Source of the DNA: JALNYB01 sp963676235
GTDB lineage: Archaea > Thermoplasmatota > Thermoplasmata > Methanomassiliicoccales > Methanomethylophilaceae
Direction: 5' to 3'
Length of the DNA: 64,000 nt
Assembly: GCA_963676235.1 (NCBI GenBank)
Contig: OY781044.1
Location: 186,001 to 250,000, forward strand
Shown here: one piece after another, positions 35,085 through 43,606 of the stretch
Numbering within the stretch: position 1 is the stretch's first letter
Layout: every line of letters begins with the position of its first letter
Notes under the pieces: model-generated
The model's input: only the letters and a program-made list of their open reading frames with translations
The model's database searches: none
Told to the model about the DNA's origin: nothing
Translations under genes and position numbers: made by a program

Positions 35085-37240
35085 TCCACTCCCCTCCATC
35101 CCTCTCTTTGCGGAACTCTGAGAATATCTGTGAACAACCTTGCATATCTGATCGGGCCAGCCAGACCCACACCTGGATTAGAATATACAGCATGCCTTAT
35201 ACCCAATTCTGTGGTCAATAGACTATCCCCCAGAATCATATCTGGTTTCATAACCTCGATATCGTTTATTAAATCCAAATACGTATAATCAAATTTGAAT
35301 CTTAATCTATCAGAATATTTGGATTTTTCCAACTTCTCCTTCCACATATATTTAGGGCCGACGCCTATCAATATTATCTCTGCATCCATATCTTGCAAAA
35401 GTTCGATTAACCAATCAATATCCTGTGTGAACTTATCTTCGATTATTATCTTCTTACCGCCCATTGTCTTTTTTAATTGAACGATGACGGATTCATAATT
35501 CTCTTCTGTCTTTCTTATGATCTCTTCTGCTAATTTCTCCTTACCGAAAAGATGACCTATCGCTGAGGCCCACAATTTATATTCACTCATACTTGCTGGC
35601 ATCGTCAGAGGGTTGATTTTAATTCCTGCCTTTTCCTTAAGAAGTCTTGCAACACCTACAGACGTCTCATCTACTGTTACTATGAAATTAGCACATGCAC
35701 GCTTCATATTCCTTATAGAGTCCAAATCTGATTCGTACATAAATCTACAATTTATATCTATCCCGAATGGTTCAAAAAGACTGCGCGCATCATCATCTCC
35801 TTCTTCCTTGAAAAAATACCTTTCAGCAATGATGTTCACGCAGTCACCTTGTGGCTCCACACTCTGATCTATAAAATCGATGAGCATCTCTGCCGCACCG
35901 AGATAGCCTTCGGTCCAATCACCCATTATATTCCCGTCAGCTTCTACAATCCTTATGCATGAGTCTGGATATTCATTACTGATCCTTTCTACTATGTCTA
36001 CAGAATTATCTCCAATGATACCTGAAACACAAGATGTCACCACAAAAATATTCTTATGACCATCTAAAATCTGATCGCGAATCTTTTGCTCCAGAAGACT
36101 TCCTCCTCCAAATACTGCAACAGAATCGTTCATATCTGTACTGTAAATCCTCTTTGACTGCAGATCTGCCAAAATACCGTTCTTTCTGGCCTTCTTGAGT
36201 TCACTATAATTCTTTCCTGATGATATGATATGCGCACAGCTTTTAGGACCGTGAATGACAGTTATGGCATCGGATATAGTACTGCAAGCATAGGAAGCAC
36301 CACTGGTCGCACAAGACGACACTATGTTGTTCTCACGTGTTATCCTATCAGATTGCTTTAGAGAACATGCCCGACACGAAGATAATATGTTCTTTGTTAT
36401 TCGACAATCTTCATAGGGGACACATTCGCCTTTTGCTAATTGCCCCATTTGCTCATCATCCAGAGGATGCGTGTCTCTTAACAATTTACTATCTTTAGAT
36501 ATCTTGATGATGTAATCCGAAACTTTTCTCAACTCGCAGGCAACAGATGACTCTGGAAACATCTCCATAACGGTACATCCTTTTGCCTCTGCCTGTAAAA
36601 AAAGATCGCTGCGCGGAATACATGCGATTATCGGTAAACCAACAGCTATTGCAAATCTTTTCACAATTTCTTCTTCATCTTTGAGTCCACGAGAGTTATG
36701 TATTATGCCTGCTACTCTCGGAATGCCTTTATCGAAATTCCTTATGCCCTTCAGTATATTGTTAGCAGCATATAATGACATGAATTCACCGGACGATACT
36801 AAGAAAACAGCATCGGCATATTCATTCCTTAGAGGAACAGCGAATCCTCCGCATACAACATCCCCCAACACATCATATACTTTAACATCAAAATCCATAT
36901 CGTCGAGACCGAGTTTTTTCAAAGTGTCAAATGTGCTTAATATTCCTCTTCCGGCACATCCTATTCCTGGTTCTGGTCCCCCCGCCTCAACACATTTTAT
37001 TCCCAATGAACCAGTAAGAACGATATCGTCCAATTTTCTCTCATAGGGAGGTGTGTCCCGTATATAACTTAATACTGTGGTCTGTGTTTTACCATTAAGA
37101 AGAGACCTTGTAGAATCATGCTTAGGATCACATCCGATCTGTATGACCTGCTTATTATTCTTTGTTAATGCATACGAGACATTCGCGGCCATTGTTGATT
37201 TTCCAATGCCCCCTTTACCATATATTGCAATTTGTATCAT
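35081..37240 (-). CDS. NifH-NifD-like fusion: nitrogenase-like reductase
   Basis: 719 residues in two parts. Residues 1 to about 265 form a complete NifH/BchL-type Fe protein: P-loop GKGGIGKST (8-16), CDPKHDST, and the two cluster cysteines in GIGCAGRG (Cys95) and GDVVCGGFA (Cys130). Residues about 300-719 form a NifD/NifE-like subunit with Cys310, HGPKSC (Cys335) and TSCVSGIIGDN (Cys404), the three P-cluster-type cysteines. A linker holds four further cysteines (273, 279, 289, 292). Such enzymes pass electrons from the Fe protein to component 1 to reduce N2 or, in DPOR, COR and CfbCD, a tetrapyrrole ring. Context (chelatases, CbiZ, corrinoid importer) favours a tetrapyrrole substrate. I know of no named enzyme with this fusion. 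Confidence 0.85.
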   Translation of the reverse strand: MIQIAIYGKGGIGKSTMAANVSYALTKNNKQVIQIGCDPKHDSTRSLLNGKTQTTVLSYIRDTPPYERKLDDIVLTGSLGIKCVEAGGPEPGIGCAGRGILSTFDTLKKLGLDDMDFDVKVYDVLGDVVCGGFAVPLRNEYADAVFLVSSGEFMSLYAANNILKGIRNFDKGIPRVAGIIHNSRGLKDEEEIVKRFAIAVGLPIIACIPRSDLFLQAEAKGCTVMEMFPESSVACELRKVSDYIIKISKDSKLLRDTHPLDDEQMGQLAKGECVPYEDCRITKNILSSCRACSLKQSDRITRENNIVSSCATSGASYACSTISDAITVIHGPKSCAHIISSGKNYSELKKARKNGILADLQSKRIYSTDMNDSVAVFGGGSLLEQKIRDQILDGHKNIFVVTSCVSGIIGDNSVDIVERISNEYPDSCIRIVEADGNIMGDWTEGYLGAAEMLIDFIDQSVEPQGDCVNIIAERYFFKEEGDDDARSLFEPFGIDINCRFMYESDLDSIRNMKRACANFIVTVDETSVGVARLLKEKAGIKINPLTMPASMSEYKLWASAIGHLFGKEKLAEEIIRKTEENYESVIVQLKKTMGGKKIIIEDKFTQDIDWLIELLQDMDAEIILIGVGPKYMWKEKLEKSKYSDRLRFKFDYTYLDLINDIEVMKPDMILGDSLLTTELGIRHAVYSNPGVGLAGPIRYARLFTDILRVPQREGWRGVE

Positions 37241-37244
37241 TATA

Positions 37245-38411
37245 TCACATGTGATGTTTGTATTTTTTATCGCAATGTTCCAATACCAGAATTGAACTGG
37301 ATAATACCAGATTTGAAATCAAATTATTTTTAAAATCAAAACCTATACTTTCTAAATGATCTTCAGGAAGATTCTTAAGTAGTAAATTCCGTATTATTTT
37401 ATTTCCTATCTCCGTGCCTTCTTCTAAAGGGACCAAGCCCCAACCGATTTCATCTTGGATATGTATTACAGAGCATACAATGGATACTAAAGACGGGTCC
37501 ACTGACATATATTTCAATGTTTCATTGAAAGATGCCATGTCTACTTCAGACGACATTTTTTTAATAGAATCGAAATAGGATTCTGGTTTAACTTTATAGC
37601 GTTCAAGACGTCTCACTAAACTCATCTGTGTATTTGGATTAAGATTCCCGTGTTTATCCAATGCCTTAGTAACGCCTTCCAATACGCATTTACCGATCAA
37701 TTCACCCAACAAAGAATGCTTTCCCGCATCGCTTAATTCCAAAGAGCTGCCACGATCGCATATTATTCCGATTTGATCAGTACCTGAACCTGATGCGATT
37801 CCTGTAGAATAAACACTAGAAGCCATTAATTGCTGAAGAGCACATGTTTTAGCTTCTGTGGCAGTCATTATTGCTCTAGCCATTGTTGCAACAGAAAGAT
37901 TGGCTTCTATGAACAACATAATAACAATGGTTCCTTTATTTTTCTGATATTTCTTCGATTCATCATATGATGACGGATCTCCGACCCTTCCGCCATTTCC
38001 TTCTACGCCCCCGGTCACTATGGCTGATACAGTGGTCTCACCAACAGCCTTGGTGACAATAACCGCATTATCCATATGAACTGCTGTTCCGAACCCTACT
38101 GAAGTTTTTGGATCGATATCGACATTCTTAGCACATTCCACAGAATATAAGAGATGTTCTGCACGACCTCCAGTCATTAATTTCATTTCAGCAGGACCAC
38201 CGATACCGGTTGTGTTGAAAATAGCAGTCGGGCCTTCAAAAACACCACCATTGAAACTGGCAGATGACAAAACCATCCGTTTAGAATCAGGAAGTGCAAC
38301 TATCAATGACCGTCCCTGTCTGAATACTTTTTCATTTCCGGGAAGTACTTTGATAAGTCTACGTAAATCCTTTTCTTCTTTGCTCAATACTTCTCTCCAA
38401 TCATCTGTCAT
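37245..38411 (-). CDS. CbiZ-like adenosylcobinamide amidohydrolase paralogue (c)
   Basis: 388 residues from the ATG at 38411, which has GAGG 6 nt before it and starts just after the btuD2 stop. The CbiZ core is intact: LSSASFNGGVF, FNTTGIGGPAE, VGFGTAVHMDNAVI, SAIVTGGVEGNGGRVGDP, GTIVIMLFIEANLS, TATEAKTCALQQLM, IASGSGTDQIGI. The C-terminal domain shared with copies a and b follows. It lies between an importer and the nitrogenase-like genes in one operon, so it probably acts on the imported ligand before reduction. The next gene starts 4 nt downstream. Confidence 0.77.
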   Translation of the reverse strand: MTDDWREVLSKEEKDLRRLIKVLPGNEKVFRQGRSLIVALPDSKRMVLSSASFNGGVFEGPTAIFNTTGIGGPAEMKLMTGGRAEHLLYSVECAKNVDIDPKTSVGFGTAVHMDNAVIVTKAVGETTVSAIVTGGVEGNGGRVGDPSSYDESKKYQKNKGTIVIMLFIEANLSVATMARAIMTATEAKTCALQQLMASSVYSTGIASGSGTDQIGIICDRGSSLELSDAGKHSLLGELIGKCVLEGVTKALDKHGNLNPNTQMSLVRRLERYKVKPESYFDSIKKMSSEVDMASFNETLKYMSVDPSLVSIVCSVIHIQDEIGWGLVPLEEGTEIGNKIIRNLLLKNLPEDHLESIGFDFKNNLISNLVLSSSILVLEHCDKKYKHHM

Positions 38412-38412
38412 A

Positions 38413-39258
38413 TTATTCCTCTGACTTTTTTTCTTCGGGAGGTTTGGGGAGAACATACACTATACCGCCTATCTTGACGCATATGACGTCTGTTTCGAAG
38501 ATCTCCTTCATAGACCCCTCGTTTATCACTTCTTCCGGAGTTCCATAATCAAGTATGTGTCCCTTTCCCAGAAGATATATCTTATCGCAATATCTGGTAA
38601 CAAAATTTACATCGTGAGATGCCATTATCACGGTGATGCCTTTTCTTGAAAGGTCTTTAAGCAATTCCATCACTTGTGCTTTGTATTTCATATCCAAATG
38701 TGCACTGGGCTCATCCACCAACATTACTTTTGGATTTTGTACAACACCTTTTGCAAGAAGTACCCGAGCTCTCTCTCCACTGCTCAATTCGAAGAGTTTT
38801 CTGTCACCATACATCGTTACGCCGAAATCCCACATAGCCTTCTCTACGATCATCTCATCTTCTTTTTCCTCCCACCACCAATTGGTGATGAATGGCGATC
38901 TCCCTAGTGCAACGAATTCTTTTACAGAGAGTGAAAAATCGGTGGGTATGTCCGCAGGAACTGTTGTACATAATTTGGAAATATCATTGCAGGTCAAATC
39001 CTTTGTATCCTGACCTGTGATAATTACACTGCCATCTCTATGCTTCAATATCTTATTGATGCATCTCATCAAAGTTGTTTTTCCGGAACCGTTGGGTCCC
39101 ATCAATGCAACGAATTCTCCTTTTTTTGCTTCTATGTTTATTCCAGCTAAATTATCTTTATTCGTATAGCCAAAACAAAGATCGCCTACTGTCAGTGTTA
39201 CTTCGTTTGCATCAAACCATGATGATTTTACATCTTCTTGAATGTCATCACATTGCAT
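38413..39258 (-). CDS. BtuD/FepC-type ABC ATPase, system 2
   Basis: 281 residues with Walker A MGPNGSGKTT, Walker B VMLVDEP and H-loop ASHDVN. The signature reads LSSGERARV rather than LSGGQ, and the system 3 ATPase has LSSGERQRV, so systems 2 and 3 are sister paralogues. It overlaps btuC2 by 11 nt. A lysine/glutamate-rich tail ends the protein. Confidence 0.87.
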   Translation of the reverse strand: MQCDDIQEDVKSSWFDANEVTLTVGDLCFGYTNKDNLAGINIEAKKGEFVALMGPNGSGKTTLMRCINKILKHRDGSVIITGQDTKDLTCNDISKLCTTVPADIPTDFSLSVKEFVALGRSPFITNWWWEEKEDEMIVEKAMWDFGVTMYGDRKLFELSSGERARVLLAKGVVQNPKVMLVDEPSAHLDMKYKAQVMELLKDLSRKGITVIMASHDVNFVTRYCDKIYLLGKGHILDYGTPEEVINEGSMKEIFETDVICVKIGGIVYVLPKPPEEKKSEE

Positions 39259-40354
39259 ACTTCTTTCCCTCCCTTATAAGCAGATATAGGAAGAATGGAA
39301 CGCCTACAACAGCTACAACCGCACCTATTGGCAATTCAGCTGGTGCCATTACTGTCTTACAGAATATATCCGCGACAAGCATTACCAAAGCACCTAATAT
39401 TGCAGATGCAGGAATCACCAATCTGTTGTCGCCACCCAATATCATCCTACAAACGTGTGGTATTATAAGACCAATAAATCCTATAACACCACAGTATGCC
39501 ACGCAGAACGCCGTCAGAACCGCCGTCAGAACCATCATTCCGCGTTTGAATAACCTTGTATCCATTCCCAGATACTTTGCGTGTTCATCACCCAGAAGAA
39601 TAATGTTCATCTTTCTTGAATATACGAGTGCTATCAAAATTATAGGAACAACAGTGAAAGCAATAACCAATGCATTGGACCATGAAAGATCCATGAAAGA
39701 TCCGAACATCCAATGCATAATGTTTGCGTAATCCTTTGAATTGAAGTAAATGATCAAAGTGGTCGCAGCGGAAAGACCTGTGGATATGATCACTCCGGCC
39801 AACACATAGCTCATTGCCTTCCCACCTGTAGCTTCAGCGATCGCCATTGTCAGAGAAAATGCCACAATAGCACCTATTATGGCTGCAATCGGAATTGCCA
39901 GTCCAGAAGATACTCCGAATGAGAAACCCCCCAAAGTTACCAGAACAACAGTGAATGATGCACCTGATGATACACCTGTTATGTATGGATCTACAAGAGG
40001 ATTACGTATCAAAGACTGCATTATTGCACCAGCAACCGCCAATCCTGCACCTACACAAAGTACCGATATACTCCTGGGCATCCTCAAAAAATAAATTATC
40101 TTTTCGCCCATATCATTCGAAGGACCAAAATGCAATATTATATTGACAACATTATTGAGAGCTTCTGTAAAGCTCATCGAGTATACACCCATCGTTAATG
40201 AAAAAATAAAAAGTAAAACTATAGAGACAGATCCGAGTATCAATATAGCCAACAACTTTTCTTTAGGATGTTTGTTTACCCACTTGTGTTTAGATGCGCT
40301 CGTATCTTTTGGCGACGCATCTGCAATCATCGGACCTGGGATGTCTTCGTTCAT
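39248..40354 (-). CDS. BtuC/FecCD-type ABC permease, system 2
   Basis: 368 residues with the FecCD landmarks LRMPRSISVLCVGAGLAVAG, MQSLIRNPLVDPYITGVSS, GVIGFIGLIIPHVCRMILGG and APAELPIGA. A hydrophilic tail of about 30 residues leads into the first membrane segment. The start overlaps the btuF2 stop (ATGA). It shares NPLVDPYI-GVS and PHxCRMILGGD with the permease domain of system 3. Confidence 0.88.
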   Translation of the reverse strand: MNEDIPGPMIADASPKDTSASKHKWVNKHPKEKLLAILILGSVSIVLLFIFSLTMGVYSMSFTEALNNVVNIILHFGPSNDMGEKIIYFLRMPRSISVLCVGAGLAVAGAIMQSLIRNPLVDPYITGVSSGASFTVVLVTLGGFSFGVSSGLAIPIAAIIGAIVAFSLTMAIAEATGGKAMSYVLAGVIISTGLSAATTLIIYFNSKDYANIMHWMFGSFMDLSWSNALVIAFTVVPIILIALVYSRKMNIILLGDEHAKYLGMDTRLFKRGMMVLTAVLTAFCVAYCGVIGFIGLIIPHVCRMILGGDNRLVIPASAILGALVMLVADIFCKTVMAPAELPIGAVVAVVGVPFFLYLLIREGKKYAM

Positions 40355-41448
40355 TCGTTGATCAAACTCCAGAATTGTGATAGATATTCTGTGAAATTAT
40401 CGTCATCCATTATGTTGGATATATCGAATCCCAAATGATCTGCATATACAAACATCGCAGTCATTGCAATTGCAGAAATATAATTAGGCGATGTGATAGA
40501 CATTGCTGTAGATGCGGCACCTAGTGTCGCATATACTTGATTATTTTCAACCGCCTTTAAACTTCCCAGAATTGGATCACTCGATATACCGTTTAAAAAT
40601 GCTATTGCGGAATCATTCGAATCCCCCATAGCCAAACTTGTGTAAATTATTACATCAGGATTTTCCTGTGCCAATGATTCCGATGATACTTCTGCATATT
40701 TGGTAAAATCATAAACATTAGTAGCACCGATCAGATCGAGTATTGGTGTTCCTGATATGTATCCACCGCAAGCATATGTCTTCGTCATCATGACTGCAAC
40801 CGTGGGGGACCCATACTCACTACTTATTTTTTCACACCATGTAGAGATCTTTGATACCACATTCTTCATCTGAGATACCAGATTATTTGCCGTAGATACT
40901 TTTCCAACAGCCTCTCCCATTATCTCCACATAATCATAGATCTCACCGATAGACGTTGCTGTACCAAGTACAACACACGGAATGCCAAGAGCCTCCAGCT
41001 GATCCCATGTAGACTGGCTTGTTCCAAAATCACGACAGAAAACAACCGTCGGGTTTGCAGAAACTATCGTCTCTGCAGAAATATTATACATTGCTCCCAA
41101 ATCCTTTATTGTACCATTTGCCAATCCAGTAACTATGGCTGCAGGATAATCATCATCATCGATTCCTATGATAGAGGAATTTGTATCATATGTGCCACTG
41201 TCACTTGTTGTTCCAACTATGTTACCAGACATTCCCAAAGCACACAATATCTCTGTTGTCGTTGAATTTACTGTGACTATCCGGTCTATCGATGAAATGG
41301 TGACTTCTCTACCCATGCTATCTGTAACAGTGACTGCTGAGAAACCTTTGTCACTGTTTCCAAAGACGCCGCTCAAAGCAACACCTGCGCCTGCTATCAC
41401 GATGATAACAACAGCGACTATTGCTATGATCTTTGTATTTTTTTCCAT
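40351..41448 (-). CDS. BtuF/FepB-type substrate-binding protein, system 2
   Basis: 365 residues from the ATG at 41448, chosen because GGAGGAGA lies just upstream. The first 30 residues are a basic end and hydrophobic anchor (IIAIVAVVIIVIAGAGVAL). The binding domain shows ITISSIDRIVTVNSTTTEIL, NIVGTTSD and the later PDVIIYTSL typical of this class. It heads the operon that ends with the nitrogenase-like genes, so its ligand is the likely source of that enzyme's substrate. Confidence 0.83.
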   Translation of the reverse strand: MEKNTKIIAIVAVVIIVIAGAGVALSGVFGNSDKGFSAVTVTDSMGREVTISSIDRIVTVNSTTTEILCALGMSGNIVGTTSDSGTYDTNSSIIGIDDDDYPAAIVTGLANGTIKDLGAMYNISAETIVSANPTVVFCRDFGTSQSTWDQLEALGIPCVVLGTATSIGEIYDYVEIMGEAVGKVSTANNLVSQMKNVVSKISTWCEKISSEYGSPTVAVMMTKTYACGGYISGTPILDLIGATNVYDFTKYAEVSSESLAQENPDVIIYTSLAMGDSNDSAIAFLNGISSDPILGSLKAVENNQVYATLGAASTAMSITSPNYISAIAMTAMFVYADHLGFDISNIMDDDNFTEYLSQFWSLINE

Positions 41449-41477
41449 TTGATTCTCTCCTCCTAATGCTATACATG

Positions 41478-41494
41478 TTGGATGTATAATCCAA
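41478..41494. promoter_or_regulatory. proximal 17-bp operator of the btuF2 operon
   Basis: TTGGATGTATAATCCAA, perfect arms. On the minus strand a TATA-like CGTATATTTA lies about 10-20 bp upstream, so the site covers the expected start. Confidence 0.75.
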
Positions 41495-41537
41495 CTTATT
41501 TCGTAAATATACGCCACAAATCAAGACATTAATTATG

Positions 41538-41554
41538 TTGGACGTATAATCCAA
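41538..41554. promoter_or_regulatory. distal 17-bp operator of the btuF2 operon
   Basis: TTGGACGTATAATCCAA, perfect arms, exactly 60 bp from the proximal copy. It too has a TATA-like TTTATATATCTC just upstream on the minus strand. The two form tandem promoter-operator units. Confidence 0.75.
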
Positions 41555-41704
41555 CTCGATAACGGAAATGAGATATATAAACATTCTATCTCAGCATATT
41601 TGAAGATAAATAATATCTCTCTCAAACTATCAAAAAATCAAACATCTATAAACAATTCAACTATCTTGTTTTTATGTTGATATTGAATACAATATTGTTG
41701 TAGA

Positions 41705-43606
41705 TCATTTCCTTTCATTATCCATGACCAATCTAACCGAGCGCTCTAAGTAATCTGCGTTGAGCTCTTCGAGACGCAAATATGTTCCATTGAGATTTCT
41801 GCATAAATCTATTGCAAGACCGAATTTCAAAGCCCCTGCCTCGGTATCGATCACCACAAATCTTATTCCAGTACCAGCCAAAGATCTGGCTGTTGATATC
41901 ATTTCATCCAGGGGCTTTATTCCCTGAGTAAATGAAACATTATTCTTCCCATCTGTGAGTATAATCATTATGGGATGACAATCCTTTGTAATACAACTCT
42001 TAAGTGTCTCATACCCTTTCAAAAGTCCATGAACCAACGGTGTTCTTCCCCCTGTGGGTATCTCTTCCAACTTATTGTATGCCCTGAGCACACTCTTCGT
42101 CATAGGAAGAACTTCTTCAGCGACATCCTTACGAAAAACGATCATTCCAATCTCGTCACGTTTCTGATATGCATCCTTCAAAAGAGACAATATTGCACCT
42201 TTCACTGCGACCATACGTTTCTGTGCACCTATTGAACCACTTCCATCCACAAGGAATAATATCCTATTGCCCTGTTTCTTCTCTCTGACCTTCTCGCGCA
42301 AATCATCTTTAGACATTACTATTGCAAGAACCGAATGATCTCTAATTAGCTGATAAGGTGCTGCGGCACGAATACTCGGACACAATGCAACATCAGTTAT
42401 CTTTCCCCTGGGGATCATGTACCCTATACATCTCCCGGTGTGATCCTCTGATCTTGAATCTGAACGACGTCCGGAATTGCTTCTTTTTGGTATCCTTTCT
42501 TCATCCGGAAGGTAATCTTTCACCCGGAATGTATCTCCCACAGAGAATACCTGTTGCTCGACACTCATATCTGATGGCGGGGGAGGCAACGGAACATCTT
42601 GAATTTGATTATCAGCATCGTCTGGAGATTCGTTATCATGATTCTCATCATCCTCGCCCTCATTATTATTCGAATCCTCGTTCTGATCATTATTATCTTG
42701 ACTATTATCGTCTTGATCTTGATCGTTGTTCTGATCCTGAGACTGTTCTTTGCTATCAGGCGGATCGTTCCTTCTATGCTCTAAGCATATGGCCGCCGCC
42801 TGTTTGAGGTCGTCCAGATTTGCAGCATCTCTACCATCCATTGCAGCGAGAACACATGCTGTATTCATCATAGAAATGTCGCCTCTGTGTCCTGAAACAT
42901 TCAGTTCATTACATATGCCTGATATGGCGCCACAATATCCATCTGGTACTCTGGTAAATCTAACACGTTTAGAAGCCATATTTATTTGATCAGAAACTTT
43001 TTTATCTTCTTCAGAATATTTTTTCATAAAGTATTCAGGATCACGATCAAATTCCATACGTCTTCTTATGATCTCACCACGTATGTTTTCATCTTCGATT
43101 TTAGATGTGAATACACATAGATCAAACCGGTCAAGCATATGATCTGAAAGCTCTCCCTCTTCGGGATCCATAGTGGCAATAAGGAGATATCTGGAATCGT
43201 GTTCACAAGATATTCCCTCTCTCTCGATAATATTCACATGGCCGCTGGCAATATTCAATAATTGATATACGATTGCTTCGGGCATCAAATTGATATTATC
43301 TATCAGAAGCATATTTCCGTCGGCACGTACAAGTACGCTGTTAGAAAGTACTCTTTTACCATTGGATAATGTTTTTTCGATATCCATCCCGCCGAATATC
43401 TGTTCTTCGGTGGAATTTAACGGAACAGTTATGATCTTTCTATCTGAAACTATTGTCTCTATGGATCTTGCCAATACTGATTTTCCTGTACCTTTATGAC
43501 CACATATCAGCACAGAATCAATATCTTTTGAAGATAGGGCACAGATCAATGCTTTCTTTGCATTATAATTCTCCAATATAGCGGAGAATGGAAAGGTTGC
43601 TCTCAT
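41705..43606 (-). CDS. ChlD/BchD-type chelatase subunit (AAA+ and VWA)
   Basis: 633 residues: an N-terminal AAA+ module (Walker A GHKGTGKSV; MLLIDNINLM in place of Walker B), an acidic Asn/Asp/Gln/Glu-rich linker of about 60 residues with a PLPPPP run, then a C-terminal von Willebrand A domain. The VWA metal site is intact: DGSGSIG, TGGRTPL, LTDGKNN. In Mg- and Co-chelatases, D and I form stacked hexameric rings and the VWA domain contacts the H/CobN subunit. This is the only such pair in the window, so it may serve all three CobN proteins. It overlaps chlI by 4 nt. Confidence 0.88.
   Translation of the reverse strand: MRATFPFSAILENYNAKKALICALSSKDIDSVLICGHKGTGKSVLARSIETIVSDRKIITVPLNSTEEQIFGGMDIEKTLSNGKRVLSNSVLVRADGNMLLIDNINLMPEAIVYQLLNIASGHVNIIEREGISCEHDSRYLLIATMDPEEGELSDHMLDRFDLCVFTSKIEDENIRGEIIRRRMEFDRDPEYFMKKYSEEDKKVSDQINMASKRVRFTRVPDGYCGAISGICNELNVSGHRGDISMMNTACVLAAMDGRDAANLDDLKQAAAICLEHRRNDPPDSKEQSQDQNNDQDQDDNSQDNNDQNEDSNNNEGEDDENHDNESPDDADNQIQDVPLPPPPSDMSVEQQVFSVGDTFRVKDYLPDEERIPKRSNSGRRSDSRSEDHTGRCIGYMIPRGKITDVALCPSIRAAAPYQLIRDHSVLAIVMSKDDLREKVREKKQGNRILFLVDGSGSIGAQKRMVAVKGAILSLLKDAYQKRDEIGMIVFRKDVAEEVLPMTKSVLRAYNKLEEIPTGGRTPLVHGLLKGYETLKSCITKDCHPIMIILTDGKNNVSFTQGIKPLDEMISTARSLAGTGIRFVVIDTEAGALKFGLAIDLCRNLNGTYLRLEELNADYLERSVRLVMDNERK

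Noticed and set aside
33810..37240. True nitrogenase (N2 fixation) assignment
   Set aside because: The Fe protein is fused to component 1, the partner lacks most cluster cysteines, and no nifB, nifE/N or NifI genes are nearby; the context is tetrapyrrole metabolism.
33810..37240. Direct assignment as CfbC/CfbD of F430 synthesis
   Set aside because: CfbCD is a separate Fe protein with one NifD-like subunit, while here there is a fusion plus a second subunit, and no cfbA, B or E is present. Not fully excluded without a genome-wide search.
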